From: CAG-791 sp963650385 | GTDB taxonomy: Bacteria > Bacillota > Clostridia > Lachnospirales > Lachnospiraceae | Reading direction: 5' to 3' | NCBI GenBank assembly: GCA_963650385.1 | Contig: CAVJLL010000009.1 | Span: forward strand, 1 to 64,000 | Length of the DNA stretch: 64,000 nucleotides | Shown: positions 17,631 to 25,745 of the stretch, in pieces | Layout: the number at the start of each line of letters is the position of its first letter | Numbering within the stretch: the first letter of the stretch is position 1 | The notes under the pieces: generated by a model | Told to the model about the DNA's origin: nothing | Database searches by the model: none | What the model saw: the letters and a program-made list of their open reading frames with translations, nothing else | Made by a program: the position numbers and the translations under genes

Positions 17631-19223
17631 ATGGATTTGTTCTCGTTACAGTATTTCCTTTTTATTACAATAGGTCTTTTGGTTTATTACCTGCTGCCGC
17701 GGCTGATCCCCGCGGCGGCTTGTTTTCAATGGGTCATTCTGCTGGCGGCGAGCCTGGCCTTTTATGCGTCGTCCTCCGGGTGGACGCTGCTGCTCCTTTT
17801 GACAACGGCAGCCAGCATCTACGGAGGCGGAAGGCTTCTGGCATTTCTGGATGCGGATTTTGCAGAGCGCAAAAAGAAGGGCTTTGCGGACCGTGCGCAG
17901 CAGAAAGCGTTCCGCGGCCGTCTGCAGCACCAAAAGCGGCTGGTCCTTGCGGGGTGTCTGCTGCTGAATTTCGGCATATTGGCATGGCTTAAGTATTTTG
18001 CAGTGCTGCTGCCCGGAAACCGCGGCATTCTGCTCCCTCTTGGCATTTCCTTTTATACCTTCCAATCGGTATCCTATCTGATCGATGTCTATAACGGCAA
18101 ATACGCGGCGGAGAAAAGCTTTCCGCGTTTTGTGCTGTTCGTCTCCTGGTTTCCGCAGCTTTTGCAGGGGCCCATCGGCCGGTATGACCGTCTGCAGGAA
18201 CAGCTCCTTGCGCGGCACCGGTTTGACGGCGAGGGATGCAAACGGGCACTTCTTCTGATTCTGTTCGGTCTCATGAAAAAGTATGCGGTTGCGGATATGC
18301 TCTCCGGCAGCATTGCTGCGGTTCTGGATTACGGGAACATAGGAGAACTTCCGGGAAGTCTGATTGTGTTCTCCATTCTCCTGTACTCGGCCCAGCAGTA
18401 TGCGGACTTTTCCGGCGGTATTGATATCGTTACCGGCGTTTCCGCACTATTCGGCGTCGAGCTGGCATGCAACTTCCGCCAGCCGTATTTCTCCGTTTCA
18501 CTCGGCGATTTCTGGCGGCGCTGGCACATTTCCCTCGGCGCATGGATGCGCGACTATCTGTTTTATCCGTTTGCACTTCTAAAGCCCATGCAGCGGTTTG
18601 GAAAATGGTGCATGGGAAGATTCGGGAAAAACGGCCGGCATCTGGGACGCGTCCTTCCGGCAGGAATCGCCAACCTGGTGGTCTTTCTGGTGGTGGGCAT
18701 CTGGCACGGGCCGCAGCTGCATTATGTTCTCTGGGGACTGTACAACGGACTGGTTATCGCACTTTCCGACCTTACGGAGCCATTCTGGAAGGGACTTGCC
18801 GGGCGGATGCACTGGAATACGGACTCCCGGGGCGTTCACCGGTTTCGCATCGTGCGGACCTTCCTCATCGTGAACATCGGCTGGTACTTTGACCGGATCA
18901 CGGATGCGGGAGAGTGCATGCAGGCCTTTGCGGCTACCTTTCTGCACTTTCAGCCGGCGGCCCTGATCGGAGGCATTCAGAGTCAGATCCTGAAACGCTC
19001 GACGGCCTTCAATATCGCAGGCGGGTATGCACTTGCAGCGCTGGGACTTGCAGTGGTATTTGCGGTCAGCCTGCAAAGAGAACGGGGCATGGATGTGTAT
19101 GCCCGTTTTCAGGAAAAGCCGTTTCCTTTGCGGGCGGTTCTGCTGGCAGGGATGATGCTGATGGTCGCTGCGTCCTTCCTGTTTACAGAGTCAGCGGGGG
19201 GATTTATGTATGCGAATTTCTGA
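17631..19223 (+). CDS. MBOAT-family membrane O-acyltransferase
   Basis: The 530-residue protein has about ten membrane segments and the MBOAT core: LPLGISFYTFQSVSYLID near residue 140, FPQLLQGPI, DFWRRWHISLGAWMRDYLFYP, and the catalytic-His motif VVGIWHGPQLHYVLWG near 358. The family includes AlgI, PatA and DltB, which pass acyl groups across the membrane onto extracellular polymers. The overlapping SGNH-like gene downstream is the usual partner. The start at 17631 puts the first hydrophobic helix near the N-terminus; the ribosome site is weak. Acetylation of the nearby exopolysaccharide is likely; D-alanylation is an alternative. Confidence 0.9.
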   Translation: MDLFSLQYFLFITIGLLVYYLLPRLIPAAACFQWVILLAASLAFYASSSGWTLLLLLTTAASIYGGGRLLAFLDADFAERKKKGFADRAQQKAFRGRLQHQKRLVLAGCLLLNFGILAWLKYFAVLLPGNRGILLPLGISFYTFQSVSYLIDVYNGKYAAEKSFPRFVLFVSWFPQLLQGPIGRYDRLQEQLLARHRFDGEGCKRALLLILFGLMKKYAVADMLSGSIAAVLDYGNIGELPGSLIVFSILLYSAQQYADFSGGIDIVTGVSALFGVELACNFRQPYFSVSLGDFWRRWHISLGAWMRDYLFYPFALLKPMQRFGKWCMGRFGKNGRHLGRVLPAGIANLVVFLVVGIWHGPQLHYVLWGLYNGLVIALSDLTEPFWKGLAGRMHWNTDSRGVHRFRIVRTFLIVNIGWYFDRITDAGECMQAFAATFLHFQPAALIGGIQSQILKRSTAFNIAGGYALAALGLAVVFAVSLQRERGMDVYARFQEKPFPLRAVLLAGMMLMVAASFLFTESAGGFMYANF

Positions 19224-20340
19224 TTCATCAAAAGCCGCGCAGCGAAGAGAAGGCGGGCCGGTGCCGGAGACGGGAGCGGCCTGCGGCGTGCACGGCCGCA
19301 GAGGTACCGTGGGAAAGGTGATGCTTCTTATTGCACTCCTTCTGCTGCTGAACGCGGGCCTTTGCATCGTGCTGGAGCCGTTCAAAAGCTCCTCGCTGGA
19401 AATGTGGGAGAACTTTCACGCGCAGGAGTCCCTGGATGCGGTTTATACAGGAACGTCCCAGTGTCTTCTCGGAATCGATCCTTCGGTTCTGGACGAGGCG
19501 TGCGGCACGCACTCCTACAACATGGCGACCAATATGCAGTCGCTTGCCAACTCCGAAGAGGCGATTGCATCTGCAATCCGGGAATACGGCATTCAAAACG
19601 CAGTGCTGGTGGTGGATCATGAGCTGTTGAATACCAGCCGCAGCGAGAACAGCCGGGCCGATCAGAGCTTCTGGCACGGAAAAGCGGAGGCTGAGAGCTC
19701 CCTGTCGGCACGCATTGCGGATGATGTGACGTTTATGACCTCCGACAGCTTTATCGGCACGCCGTCGAGCCTCACGTACCTGATGCCCTGGGTATACAAC
19801 CGCACTTCAAATGTGCAGCTCACCCTCCGGGAAAAGAGGGCAGGAAGCGTTCTGGATGCGTCGGGACACCGGACGAAAGAGGGATTCCAGCCCTCGGAGG
19901 AGGTGCTGAGTCCGGATGTGCAGTTCATAGCCTGGGAGGAAGCGGACGAATGGGATGAGGAGGCAGTCAGCCTGCAGGAGCTCTGCATTTCCGACGAAAA
20001 TCTTCAGGCACTTCGCAGCATCCGAGATCTGTGCAGCCGGGAACAGGTGAAGCTCACCGTGATCATCGTGCCGTATCCGAATTGGCTGAGCATCTACCGC
20101 AAGGAAGACTATCTTGCGGCCGACCGGCAGCTCCGGAATCTCTTCGGGGATGCGGGCGATGCATTCTATGATTTCAACCTCATTCTTCCGGAGTACTATG
20201 ATGCCTCCGGGAATGAGTATTACAGCGATGTCGGCCATATGAACCGGAAAGGTGCAGAGCGGTTTTCGGCATTCCTTGCGGAGTTTTTCACAGCAGCGGA
20301 GCGCGGCGAGGACGTTGCAGGGTGGTTTCGGGATATGTAG
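19210..20340 (+). CDS. SGNH/DHHW-like acyltransferase partner protein
   Basis: The 376-residue protein has an N-terminal membrane anchor (about 36-55, KVMLLIALLLLLNAGLCIVL) and an extracellular domain with YTGTSQCLLGIDP near residue 82 (Ser-loop position) and DVGHMNRKGAERF near 340 (Asp/His loop), as in the SGNH-like partners of MBOAT proteins. It overlaps the MBOAT gene by 14 bp, which strongly suggests a two-protein module: the MBOAT exports the acyl group and this protein places it on the glycan. Whether it transfers or removes groups cannot be told. Confidence 0.72.
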   Translation: MRISDSSKAAQRREGGPVPETGAACGVHGRRGTVGKVMLLIALLLLLNAGLCIVLEPFKSSSLEMWENFHAQESLDAVYTGTSQCLLGIDPSVLDEACGTHSYNMATNMQSLANSEEAIASAIREYGIQNAVLVVDHELLNTSRSENSRADQSFWHGKAEAESSLSARIADDVTFMTSDSFIGTPSSLTYLMPWVYNRTSNVQLTLREKRAGSVLDASGHRTKEGFQPSEEVLSPDVQFIAWEEADEWDEEAVSLQELCISDENLQALRSIRDLCSREQVKLTVIIVPYPNWLSIYRKEDYLAADRQLRNLFGDAGDAFYDFNLILPEYYDASGNEYYSDVGHMNRKGAERFSAFLAEFFTAAERGEDVAGWFRDM

Positions 20341-20353
20341 GCTATTGTATTGA

Positions 20354-20380
20354 CGTCAGCCAGCGACGGGTCCTGACGGA
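20354..20380 (+). repeat. Dispersed palindromic repeat, family 2 (short copy)
   Basis: GTCAGCCAGCGACGGGT followed by CCTGACGG can fold through GTCAG/CTGAC. It matches the right arm (read on the minus strand) of the element at 24557-24642, GTCAGCCAAGCGACAGGGT, and related sequences at 48285 and 54926. It sits between the SGNH gene and pilB. Confidence 0.5.
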
Positions 20381-20409
20381 GTTGTCCGCACACCACTCCG
20401 GCGGTGTCG

Positions 20410-20467
20410 AAAACGCTCATAGATGGTACAATGGGTTGGAAAGCTGCCTGCTCCTGTGATGAGCAGG
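20410..20467 (+). promoter_or_regulatory. Candidate promoter and leader hairpin of the pilB operon
   Basis: An extended -10 (TGGTACAAT, hexamer 20427-20432) follows the dispersed repeat; the -35 is poor. A 7-bp hairpin CCTGCTC/GAGCAGG (20447-20467) lies in the leader before the pilB start at 20496. No cyclic-di-GMP riboswitch pattern is seen. Confidence 0.4.
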
Positions 20468-20495
20468 GTACGGATTTGCAAAGGGGATTACAGGC

Positions 20496-22178
20496 ATGAA
20501 AAGCAAACGACTGGGAGATATTCTGATTTCGGACGGTCTTCTGACCAATGAGCAGCTCGAGCAGGCGCTGGAGCAGCAGAAGCAGTCACACGAGCGTCTC
20601 GGAACGGTTCTGATTGAAAACGGCTATATCACGGAGCGCGAGCTCATCGATGCACTCCGCAATCAGCTGGGCATCGATTTCATCGATCTGACGAAAACAA
20701 ACATTGATCCGTCCATGTCGCGCTATATCCCGAAATCACTGGCGCAGGAATATGAGATCGTTCCGATTCAGGTGGTCAGGGATAATCTGTTTCTGGCGAT
20801 GTCGGATCCGCTGAACTTCATGGCAATTGAGCGTGCCAGGGACACCAGCCGCAAGAATATTGTACCCATGATTGCGACGTCATCTGCGGTGCGGCATGCC
20901 ATCAGCATTCTGTACGAAAATGTGAATGCGGCAGAGGCCATGGCTGCCATGCGGGCAGAGGCGGGCATCCGGGAGGATGCCGTTGTGGAAAGCGCGCAGG
21001 ATACGTCCGAGGAGGGACCGACCATCCGGCTGGTCAATTCCATCATTGAGCGTGCCATGGTGGAGAGCTGCTCCGATATTCACATTGAGCCGACGGAGGA
21101 AGACATGCAGATCCGCATGCGCATCGACGGCCGGCTGCATAAAATCCTGACCATTCCGGCAGATCTGAAGGATTCCGTGGTTTCCCGCATCAAGGTCATG
21201 TCGCACATGAACATTGTGGAGCGCCGGATTCCCCAGGACGGCCGCATCAGCATGAAGATCAAGGGGAAGGATGTCGACATGCGTGTGAACACGCTGCCGA
21301 CCATCTACGGAGAGAAGATTGTTATTCGAATCCTGGGTAAGGATGAAAAGATGCTCACGCGAGAGGGCATCGGAATGATCTTTGAGGAAGACAACCGGAA
21401 GGTGGATCGGATCCTGGCCAACACGAGCGGCGTCATTATGATCGTGGGCCCCACCGGCTCCGGAAAGAGCTCGACCATGTTCACGCTGATTCGCGAGATG
21501 CTGAGCGAGAGCACCAATCTGGTGACGCTGGAGGATCCGGTCGAGTACAACATCCCGGGAGCCACACAGGTGCAGATCAATGAAAAGGTCGGTCTGACCT
21601 TTGCGAGCGGGCTTCGCGCCATCCTGCGTCAGGATCCGGATATCATCTGCGTCGGTGAAATTCGTGACGGCGAGACGGCACAGATCGCCATGCGCGCAGC
21701 CATTACCGGCCACCTCGTAATTACAACCATTCATACCGAGGACGCGGTGACAGCCATCGACCGCTTAAAGGATATGGGCGTGGAGCCGTATCTGATCTCG
21801 GCAGGCCTTCGGGGCATTATTTCCCAGCGGCTTTTGCGGCGCGTGTGCCAGAGCTGTCGGGAGGAATACATTCCAAACGAGAAGCTGATGGCACTGGACG
21901 TTATCAAAATGCGGCCGGGCAGACATTTTTACCACGGAAAGGGGTGCGATCAGTGCTTCCACACCGGATACCGCGGACGAATCGGAGCCTTTGAAATTCT
22001 CCTTATGAATGACGAGCTGCGAAAGGATATTACATCCGGCGCGGACAAGCAGACCTTCCGTGAGACGGCCTCCAGAACCAGCGGGTATGTGACCATGCTG
22101 CAGAATGCGGAAAAGCTGGTGGAAGAGGGAATTACTACGGTGGAAGAGGTGCAGCGGACCATACTGGTCACCGACTGA
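20496..22178 (+). CDS. pilB: Type IV pilus assembly ATPase PilB/GspE
   Basis: The 560-residue protein starts with a MshEN-type domain (about 1-145: LGDILISDGLLTNEQLEQAL, YIPKSLAQEYEIVPI), a class that binds cyclic di-GMP in several homologues. The ATPase domain has the Walker A GPTGSGKSS near 320, the Asp box LEDPVEYNIPG, Walker B-like RQDPDIICVGEIRD and the His box HLVITTIHTEDAV. A zinc-binding tetracysteine lies at CQSCREEY and CDQCF. It powers pilin assembly from the cytoplasmic face of the membrane. First gene of a pilB-pilT-pilC group. Confidence 0.93.
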   Translation: MKSKRLGDILISDGLLTNEQLEQALEQQKQSHERLGTVLIENGYITERELIDALRNQLGIDFIDLTKTNIDPSMSRYIPKSLAQEYEIVPIQVVRDNLFLAMSDPLNFMAIERARDTSRKNIVPMIATSSAVRHAISILYENVNAAEAMAAMRAEAGIREDAVVESAQDTSEEGPTIRLVNSIIERAMVESCSDIHIEPTEEDMQIRMRIDGRLHKILTIPADLKDSVVSRIKVMSHMNIVERRIPQDGRISMKIKGKDVDMRVNTLPTIYGEKIVIRILGKDEKMLTREGIGMIFEEDNRKVDRILANTSGVIMIVGPTGSGKSSTMFTLIREMLSESTNLVTLEDPVEYNIPGATQVQINEKVGLTFASGLRAILRQDPDIICVGEIRDGETAQIAMRAAITGHLVITTIHTEDAVTAIDRLKDMGVEPYLISAGLRGIISQRLLRRVCQSCREEYIPNEKLMALDVIKMRPGRHFYHGKGCDQCFHTGYRGRIGAFEILLMNDELRKDITSGADKQTFRETASRTSGYVTMLQNAEKLVEEGITTVEEVQRTILVTD

Positions 22179-22202
22179 CAAATTCGCAATCCTGTCGGAG
22201 AA

Positions 22203-22250
22203 TTCGCCTTCGCGAAATGCTCCTTGGGACTGCCGCTGTAAAACAGCGGC
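22203..22250 (+). promoter_or_regulatory. Hairpins between pilB and pilT
   Basis: Two stems occupy the 85-bp gap: TTCGC/GCGAA (22203-22216) and GCCGCTG/CAGCGGC (22232-22250, loop TAAAA). The second ends four bases before the pilT ribosome site GGGAGGTAA. There is no T-run, so this is more likely an RNA-processing or translation-control element than a terminator. Confidence 0.4.
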
Positions 22251-22263
22251 ATGGGAGGTAAAT

Positions 22264-23310
22264 ATGAACATCGAGGAGCTGATCAGGGAGGCGGCGCAGC
22301 GGCGCGCATCCGACATACATCTGATATGCGGGCTGCCGCCGAAGGTGCGCATTGACGGGCAGCTGGTCAATCTGTACCCGGAGCCTCTGGAGGATGCGGA
22401 CTGCGAGCGGCTTGCGGGAGAGCTGGCAGGCAGGGCGTATGAATCCATGAAGAGCATCGGTGAGCTGGATTTTGCAAGGTCCATTGCCGGTGAGCGAATC
22501 CGTATCAACCTGTTCCGGCAGCAGGGACATGTCAGTGCGGCGCTGCGCATTCTGAGCAATACCATTCCGCAGCTGGAGAGACTGGGACTTCCGGATGCTG
22601 TTTCTGCGTTTTCCGGCTATCAGCGCGGAATCATTCTGGTAACGGGAGAGACCGGCTCCGGCAAATCCACTACGCTGGCCGCGATCCTGAACCAGATCAA
22701 CCATACCAGAAGCGAGCACATCATCACGCTCGAGGATCCGATTGAGTACATCTATGAGCCGGATCAGTGCATCATCAATCAGCGGGAAATCGGGACGGAT
22801 ACTGCGTCCTATGCAGCGGGGCTGCGCGCTTCGCTTCGCGAGGATCCGGACATCATTCTCATCGGAGAAATGCGGGATGCGGAGACGATGGACACGGCGA
22901 TGACGGCGGCAGAGACGGGACATCTTGTTTTCGCGACGCTCCATACCAATTCCGCAGTCGAAAGCGTGGACCGCATCGTCGGCACATTCCCGGCGGACAA
23001 GCAGCCGCAGGTTCGCATGCAGCTCTCCACCACCATTCAGGCGGTGCTGTCGCAGCAGCTCCTTCCGAAGCGCGGCGGCGGGCGGGCGGCAGCCTGTGAG
23101 TGCATGATTGCAACACCTGCAATCCGCAACCTGATTCGTGAGGGACGCACGCCGCAGATGGCATCGGCCATGCTGACCGGAGGAGACAGAGGGTCTGTGA
23201 CCATGGACAACTGCCTCATCAATATGGCACTGGAAGGCAAAATAGAATTTCAGACGGCCATAGACGCGGCGCATGATGCGGATTATGTTATTAAAAAGCT
23301 GAAGTTTTAG
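22264..23310 (+). CDS. pilT: Type IV pilus retraction ATPase PilT
   Basis: The 348-residue hexameric ATPase has IEELIREAAQRRASDIHL (N-terminal PAS-like domain), Walker A GETGSGKSTTLA, LEDPIEYIYEP, the Walker B LREDPDIILIGEMRD and the PilT-specific AIRNLIREGRTPQM near the C-terminus in place of the AIRNLIRE/K consensus. It would depolymerise pili, giving twitching. GGGAGGTAA before the ATG fixes the start at 22264. Its presence beside pilB suggests retractable pili rather than only a secretion pseudopilus. Confidence 0.93.
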   Translation: MNIEELIREAAQRRASDIHLICGLPPKVRIDGQLVNLYPEPLEDADCERLAGELAGRAYESMKSIGELDFARSIAGERIRINLFRQQGHVSAALRILSNTIPQLERLGLPDAVSAFSGYQRGIILVTGETGSGKSTTLAAILNQINHTRSEHIITLEDPIEYIYEPDQCIINQREIGTDTASYAAGLRASLREDPDIILIGEMRDAETMDTAMTAAETGHLVFATLHTNSAVESVDRIVGTFPADKQPQVRMQLSTTIQAVLSQQLLPKRGGGRAAACECMIATPAIRNLIREGRTPQMASAMLTGGDRGSVTMDNCLINMALEGKIEFQTAIDAAHDADYVIKKLKF

Positions 23311-23325
23311 GGTGGTACAACGGCG

Positions 23326-24537
23326 ATGGCAACATTCAAATACAAGGCACTGACCAAAGAAGGCATGCAGATAAACGGTGTCATACAGGCAGCGGATCAG
23401 TATGCGGCAGCGGATCAGATCCGAATGACTGCTCCGGTCATTCTCTCTATCAATAAGATAAAGGACAAGGGCGAATCCTTCTGGACCATGGATGTCGGCG
23501 GCGGCCGCATCAATTTAAAGAACCTGTCCATTCTGTGCAGCCAGGTTGCGATTACACTCCGGGCCGGCGTCCCGATTGCAAAATGTCTCGAGATGATCGC
23601 GGGACAGACCGAGGACAAGATGCTGCGCCGGATCTTCATGCAGACGGCGGAGGACGTGGCAGGCGGGGCAGGCCTTGCAGTCAGCATCCGCAGAAACGGA
23701 CCGAAGCTCCCGGACACGCTGATCGAGACCATCCGTGCGGGAGAAGAGTCCGGCAACATTGAGCGGTCATTTTCAGAGATGGCCCAGTACTATGAGAAGC
23801 AGTACAAAACGCAGAGCAAGATCAAATCCGCGCTGGCCTATCCGATCTTTGTTGTCTGCGTGGCAATTGTCGTTCTGATTGTTGTGATGGTGGTTGTGAT
23901 TCCGACGCTGACCCAGACCTTTTCCGAGCTGGGAGGAGACCTCCCTGTCATGACGCAGATGCTGATCAGTACATCGGAGTTCTTTTCCAAGTACTGGGTA
24001 TTCATGGTCATCGCCATCCTGGCGCTGGTCCTTGCCTGGAAGCTGTATACGAAGACCGATCAGGGAAAAATGCTGCAGGGCAGCATACAGCTGCATATGC
24101 CGGTTCTGGGGAAAATCCACAGAATGAGCGGTGCGGCCGAGTTTGCCAACACCATGAGCATGCTCCTCGCTTCCGGCCTGAACGTGGACCGCGCCATCGG
24201 GATTACAGCGAAAACCCTGAACAATGCTGTCCTGCGGGAGGACACGCAGTCCATGATCTCCCGCATTGAGGAGGGACATCCTCTGGGCGAGTGCATCCGC
24301 AGCTGCGCAGAGTACCCGAGGACGCTGCAGGAGATGTGTGCAATGGGCGAGGAAACCGGTGAACTGGATTCCTCCCTGAAGGTGATCGGCGAGTTCTACA
24401 CCAATGAGGCGGATACCGCTACGAAGGACGCACTGGCCAGGCTGGAGCCGACCCTGCTGGTCCTGCTGGCAGGCTTTGCGGGATTTATCGTTATCTCCAT
24501 CTATCTGCCGATGTTCACGATGTACAATTTGATGTGA
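23326..24537 (+). CDS. pilC: Type IV pilus inner-membrane platform protein PilC/GspF
   Basis: The 403-residue protein has two T2SSF four-helix domains (about 65-190 and 270-395) around three membrane segments, with typical LCSQVAITLRAGVPIAKCLEMI, EEGHPLGECI, MCAMGEETGELD and a C-terminal helix ending in IYLPMFTMYNLM. It is the platform through which PilB and PilT act on the pilus. It ends directly against a dispersed repeat and tRNA-Pro; pilin, prepilin peptidase and pilMNO genes are not in the window. Confidence 0.93.
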   Translation: MATFKYKALTKEGMQINGVIQAADQYAAADQIRMTAPVILSINKIKDKGESFWTMDVGGGRINLKNLSILCSQVAITLRAGVPIAKCLEMIAGQTEDKMLRRIFMQTAEDVAGGAGLAVSIRRNGPKLPDTLIETIRAGEESGNIERSFSEMAQYYEKQYKTQSKIKSALAYPIFVVCVAIVVLIVVMVVVIPTLTQTFSELGGDLPVMTQMLISTSEFFSKYWVFMVIAILALVLAWKLYTKTDQGKMLQGSIQLHMPVLGKIHRMSGAAEFANTMSMLLASGLNVDRAIGITAKTLNNAVLREDTQSMISRIEEGHPLGECIRSCAEYPRTLQEMCAMGEETGELDSSLKVIGEFYTNEADTATKDALARLEPTLLVLLAGFAGFIVISIYLPMFTMYNLM

Positions 24538-24670
24538 CCATTCAGAGCCAAGCAGAGTTACTGTACAAACGCCAGCTAGCGACGGCCCTTGGACTGGACA
24601 TTCTCCGCTACCCTGTCGCTTGGCTGACGAGTGAACTGTGACCAAGCAGATTTGCAGAAAATGTGGTAAC
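24534..24670. repeat. Family 1 repeat split by an inserted palindromic element
   Basis: The left part, ATTCAGAGCCAAGCAGA (24540-24556), and the right part, CCAAGCAGATTTGCAGAAAATGTG (from 24642; key pieces AAGCAGATTTGC and AAAATGTG), together rebuild the uninterrupted copy at 46-84. Between them lies an 86-bp element with inverted ends. The string CCAAGCAGA stands on both sides (24548-24556 and 24642-24650), as expected of a target-site duplication. Confidence 0.65.
24557..24642. mobile_element. MITE-like palindromic element (family 2)
   Basis: The left end GTTACTGTAC plus GCCAGCTAGCGACGG and the right end, read on the minus strand, GTCACAGTTCACTCGTCAGC plus CAAGCGACAGGG form long imperfect terminal inverted repeats. 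There is no coding capacity. Flanking 8-9 bp direct repeats support transposition by a transposase supplied in trans. Relatives lie at 20354, 48285 and 54926. Confidence 0.55.
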
Positions 24671-24680
24671 AGTACAGCAC

Positions 24681-24709
24681 TTGCATCCGATTTGGAATAC
24701 CGATATACT
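24681..24709 (+). promoter_or_regulatory. Promoter of tRNA-Pro
   Basis: TTGCAT (24681-24686) and TATACT (24704-24709) are spaced exactly 17 bp, and the tRNA begins 13 bases after the -10, so the predicted start is just before the mature 5' end. Confidence 0.75.
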
Positions 24710-24721
24710 GGGGAAGCGCTG

Positions 24722-24796
24722 CGGGGCGTAGCTCAGCTTGGCTAGAGCGCCTGGTTTGGGACCAGGAGGCCGCAGGTTCGAATCCTGTCGCCCCGA
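24722..24796 (+). tRNA. tRNA-Pro (UGG anticodon)
   Basis: A full cloverleaf of 75 bases can be drawn: acceptor CGGGGCG/CGCCCCG with A discriminator, D arm GCTC/GAGC, anticodon stem CCTGG/CCAGG with loop TTTGGGA (anticodon TGG), and T arm GCAGG-TTCGAAT-CCTGT. CCA is not encoded. It marks the border between the pilus operon and the AT-richer island; no copy of its 3' end is seen at the far side of the island. Confidence 0.97.
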
Positions 24797-24803
24797 TGCA
24801 ACG

Positions 24804-24847
24804 AAAAACCTTGGAATTTCAACGGTTGTTGATTTTCCAAGGTTTTT
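24804..24847. terminator. Rho-independent terminator after tRNA-Pro
   Basis: AAAAACCTTGGAA (24804-24816) pairs with TTCCAAGGTTTTT (24835-24847). The T-run on + ends tRNA-Pro transcription, and the matching A-run allows function for the minus-strand island as well. Confidence 0.85.
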
Positions 24848-24862
24848 GTTGTCCGGATAGTT

Positions 24863-24891
24863 CGCCTCCACCCGTAAAACGGGTGGAGGCG
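24863..24891. terminator. Strong hairpin downstream of the secB-like gene
   Basis: CGCCTCCACCCGT pairs perfectly with ACGGGTGGAGGCG around an AAA loop (13-bp stem), eight bases beyond the stop of the minus-strand operon. No clear T-run follows on either strand, so it may protect the 3' end or act with the terminator at 24804-24847. Confidence 0.55.
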
Positions 24892-24898
24892 ATCGTTT

Positions 24899-25276
24899 CT
24901 ATTTGAAATCGCTTGTAAAAAGGGGCAGTCCTAGCGGAGACATCCCAATAGCGCTGACTAGAGAATTTATCTCTGCTCGCATATTGCTATAGACAAGTTT
25001 TTCTGCGGAACGAATCAAAGTGTCTGCGTCAATATCCTTCTTTGAGTCCTCGGCAACAAATGAAATCGTATACATTACAAGGAAATCTTCCGGGGGTGTA
25101 TCCGAGTTTATGGATTCCGGCCGCGTGATAACCAAACGAAAGCTACCGCTCATGATGCCGTTTTCAAAAGAGGCAATCTTTTTTTGCAGAGACATTTTAA
25201 GTGATATTGGGGTATCGACCGGGACATTATTCACAACACGGACATCCAACACTCGATAATTAAAATTGGTGATCAT
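24899..25276 (-). CDS. SecB-like chaperone of a toxin-antitoxin-chaperone module
   Basis: The 125-residue protein looks like the SecB fold: beta-rich body (FNYRVLDVRVV, SFRLVITRP, DFLVMYTISFVAE) followed by the SecB-type helix and proline segment LVYSNMRAEINSLVSAIGM-SPLGLPLF, which parallels LFPYARE...FPQLNL in E. coli SecB. Start 25276 follows AAAGGAAA, one base after the hicB stop. SecB itself is generally absent from Firmicutes, and solitary SecB-like proteins beside toxin-antitoxin genes (as Rv1957 in M. tuberculosis) protect the antitoxin. That role is inferred here from order and likeness. The family call is by eye and could be wrong. Confidence 0.65.
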   Translation of the reverse strand: MITNFNYRVLDVRVVNNVPVDTPISLKMSLQKKIASFENGIMSGSFRLVITRPESINSDTPPEDFLVMYTISFVAEDSKKDIDADTLIRSAEKLVYSNMRAEINSLVSAIGMSPLGLPLFTSDFK

Positions 25277-25277
25277 G

Positions 25278-25745
25278 TTACATTTCCTTTCTGACAGACC
25301 TTTCAAAATCAACTTTTATGACATTCTTTGAATTCCTATATTTGAAAATCTGTGAGGTTGTTTCGCTGCCCTGTGCAAAGGCGATTTCTCTTTCCTTGAT
25401 GTCAGACATGCCATTGTAATAGGAGAGTGCGTCAGAAACATATTGATTCAAACTTACCCCCTGCTCTTTTGCACGATTCACTGCAACCTCATGCATGATG
25501 GGCGATACTCTTAAAGCGAAATGGCCACTGTATTTTTTTCGCTGGGAAGTAATTTTAGGTTCCGGAATTTTAATTCCCATCTCAGGGGCAAATTCCAACC
25601 AGGCTGCTTCATTCTCTTCTAGTTCAGCAATAGCCTCATCAGGGGTGTTCCCCTGCCCGACGATCGTGTCTACATCCAGACAACGCGCGATCCAATACGG
25701 AATGCCCTCCACTAATTCCTGCGAAACTTTGAAATTATATTTCAT
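25278..25745 (-). CDS. hicB: HicB-family antitoxin with a C-terminal extension
   Basis: The 155-residue protein has a HicB-like N-terminal partial RNase H fold (about 1-62: ARCLDVDTIVGQGNTPDEAIAEL) and a ribbon-helix-helix DNA-binding part (about 75-110: FALRVSPIMHEVAVNRAKEQ, SLNQYVSDAL). Beyond it is a tail of about 40 residues with hydrophobic SQIFKYRNSKNVIKVDF. In chaperone-controlled toxin-antitoxin systems such tails make the antitoxin depend on the chaperone; given the secB-like gene next door, this tail is the candidate addiction segment. It overlaps hicA by 11 bp. It should neutralise HicA and repress the operon. Confidence 0.82.
   Translation of the reverse strand: MKYNFKVSQELVEGIPYWIARCLDVDTIVGQGNTPDEAIAELEENEAAWLEFAPEMGIKIPEPKITSQRKKYSGHFALRVSPIMHEVAVNRAKEQGVSLNQYVSDALSYYNGMSDIKEREIAFAQGSETTSQIFKYRNSKNVIKVDFERSVRKEM

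Noticed and set aside
20341..20495. Cyclic-di-GMP riboswitch before pilB
   Set aside because: The leader is too short and lacks the GEMM tetraloop and receptor sequences.
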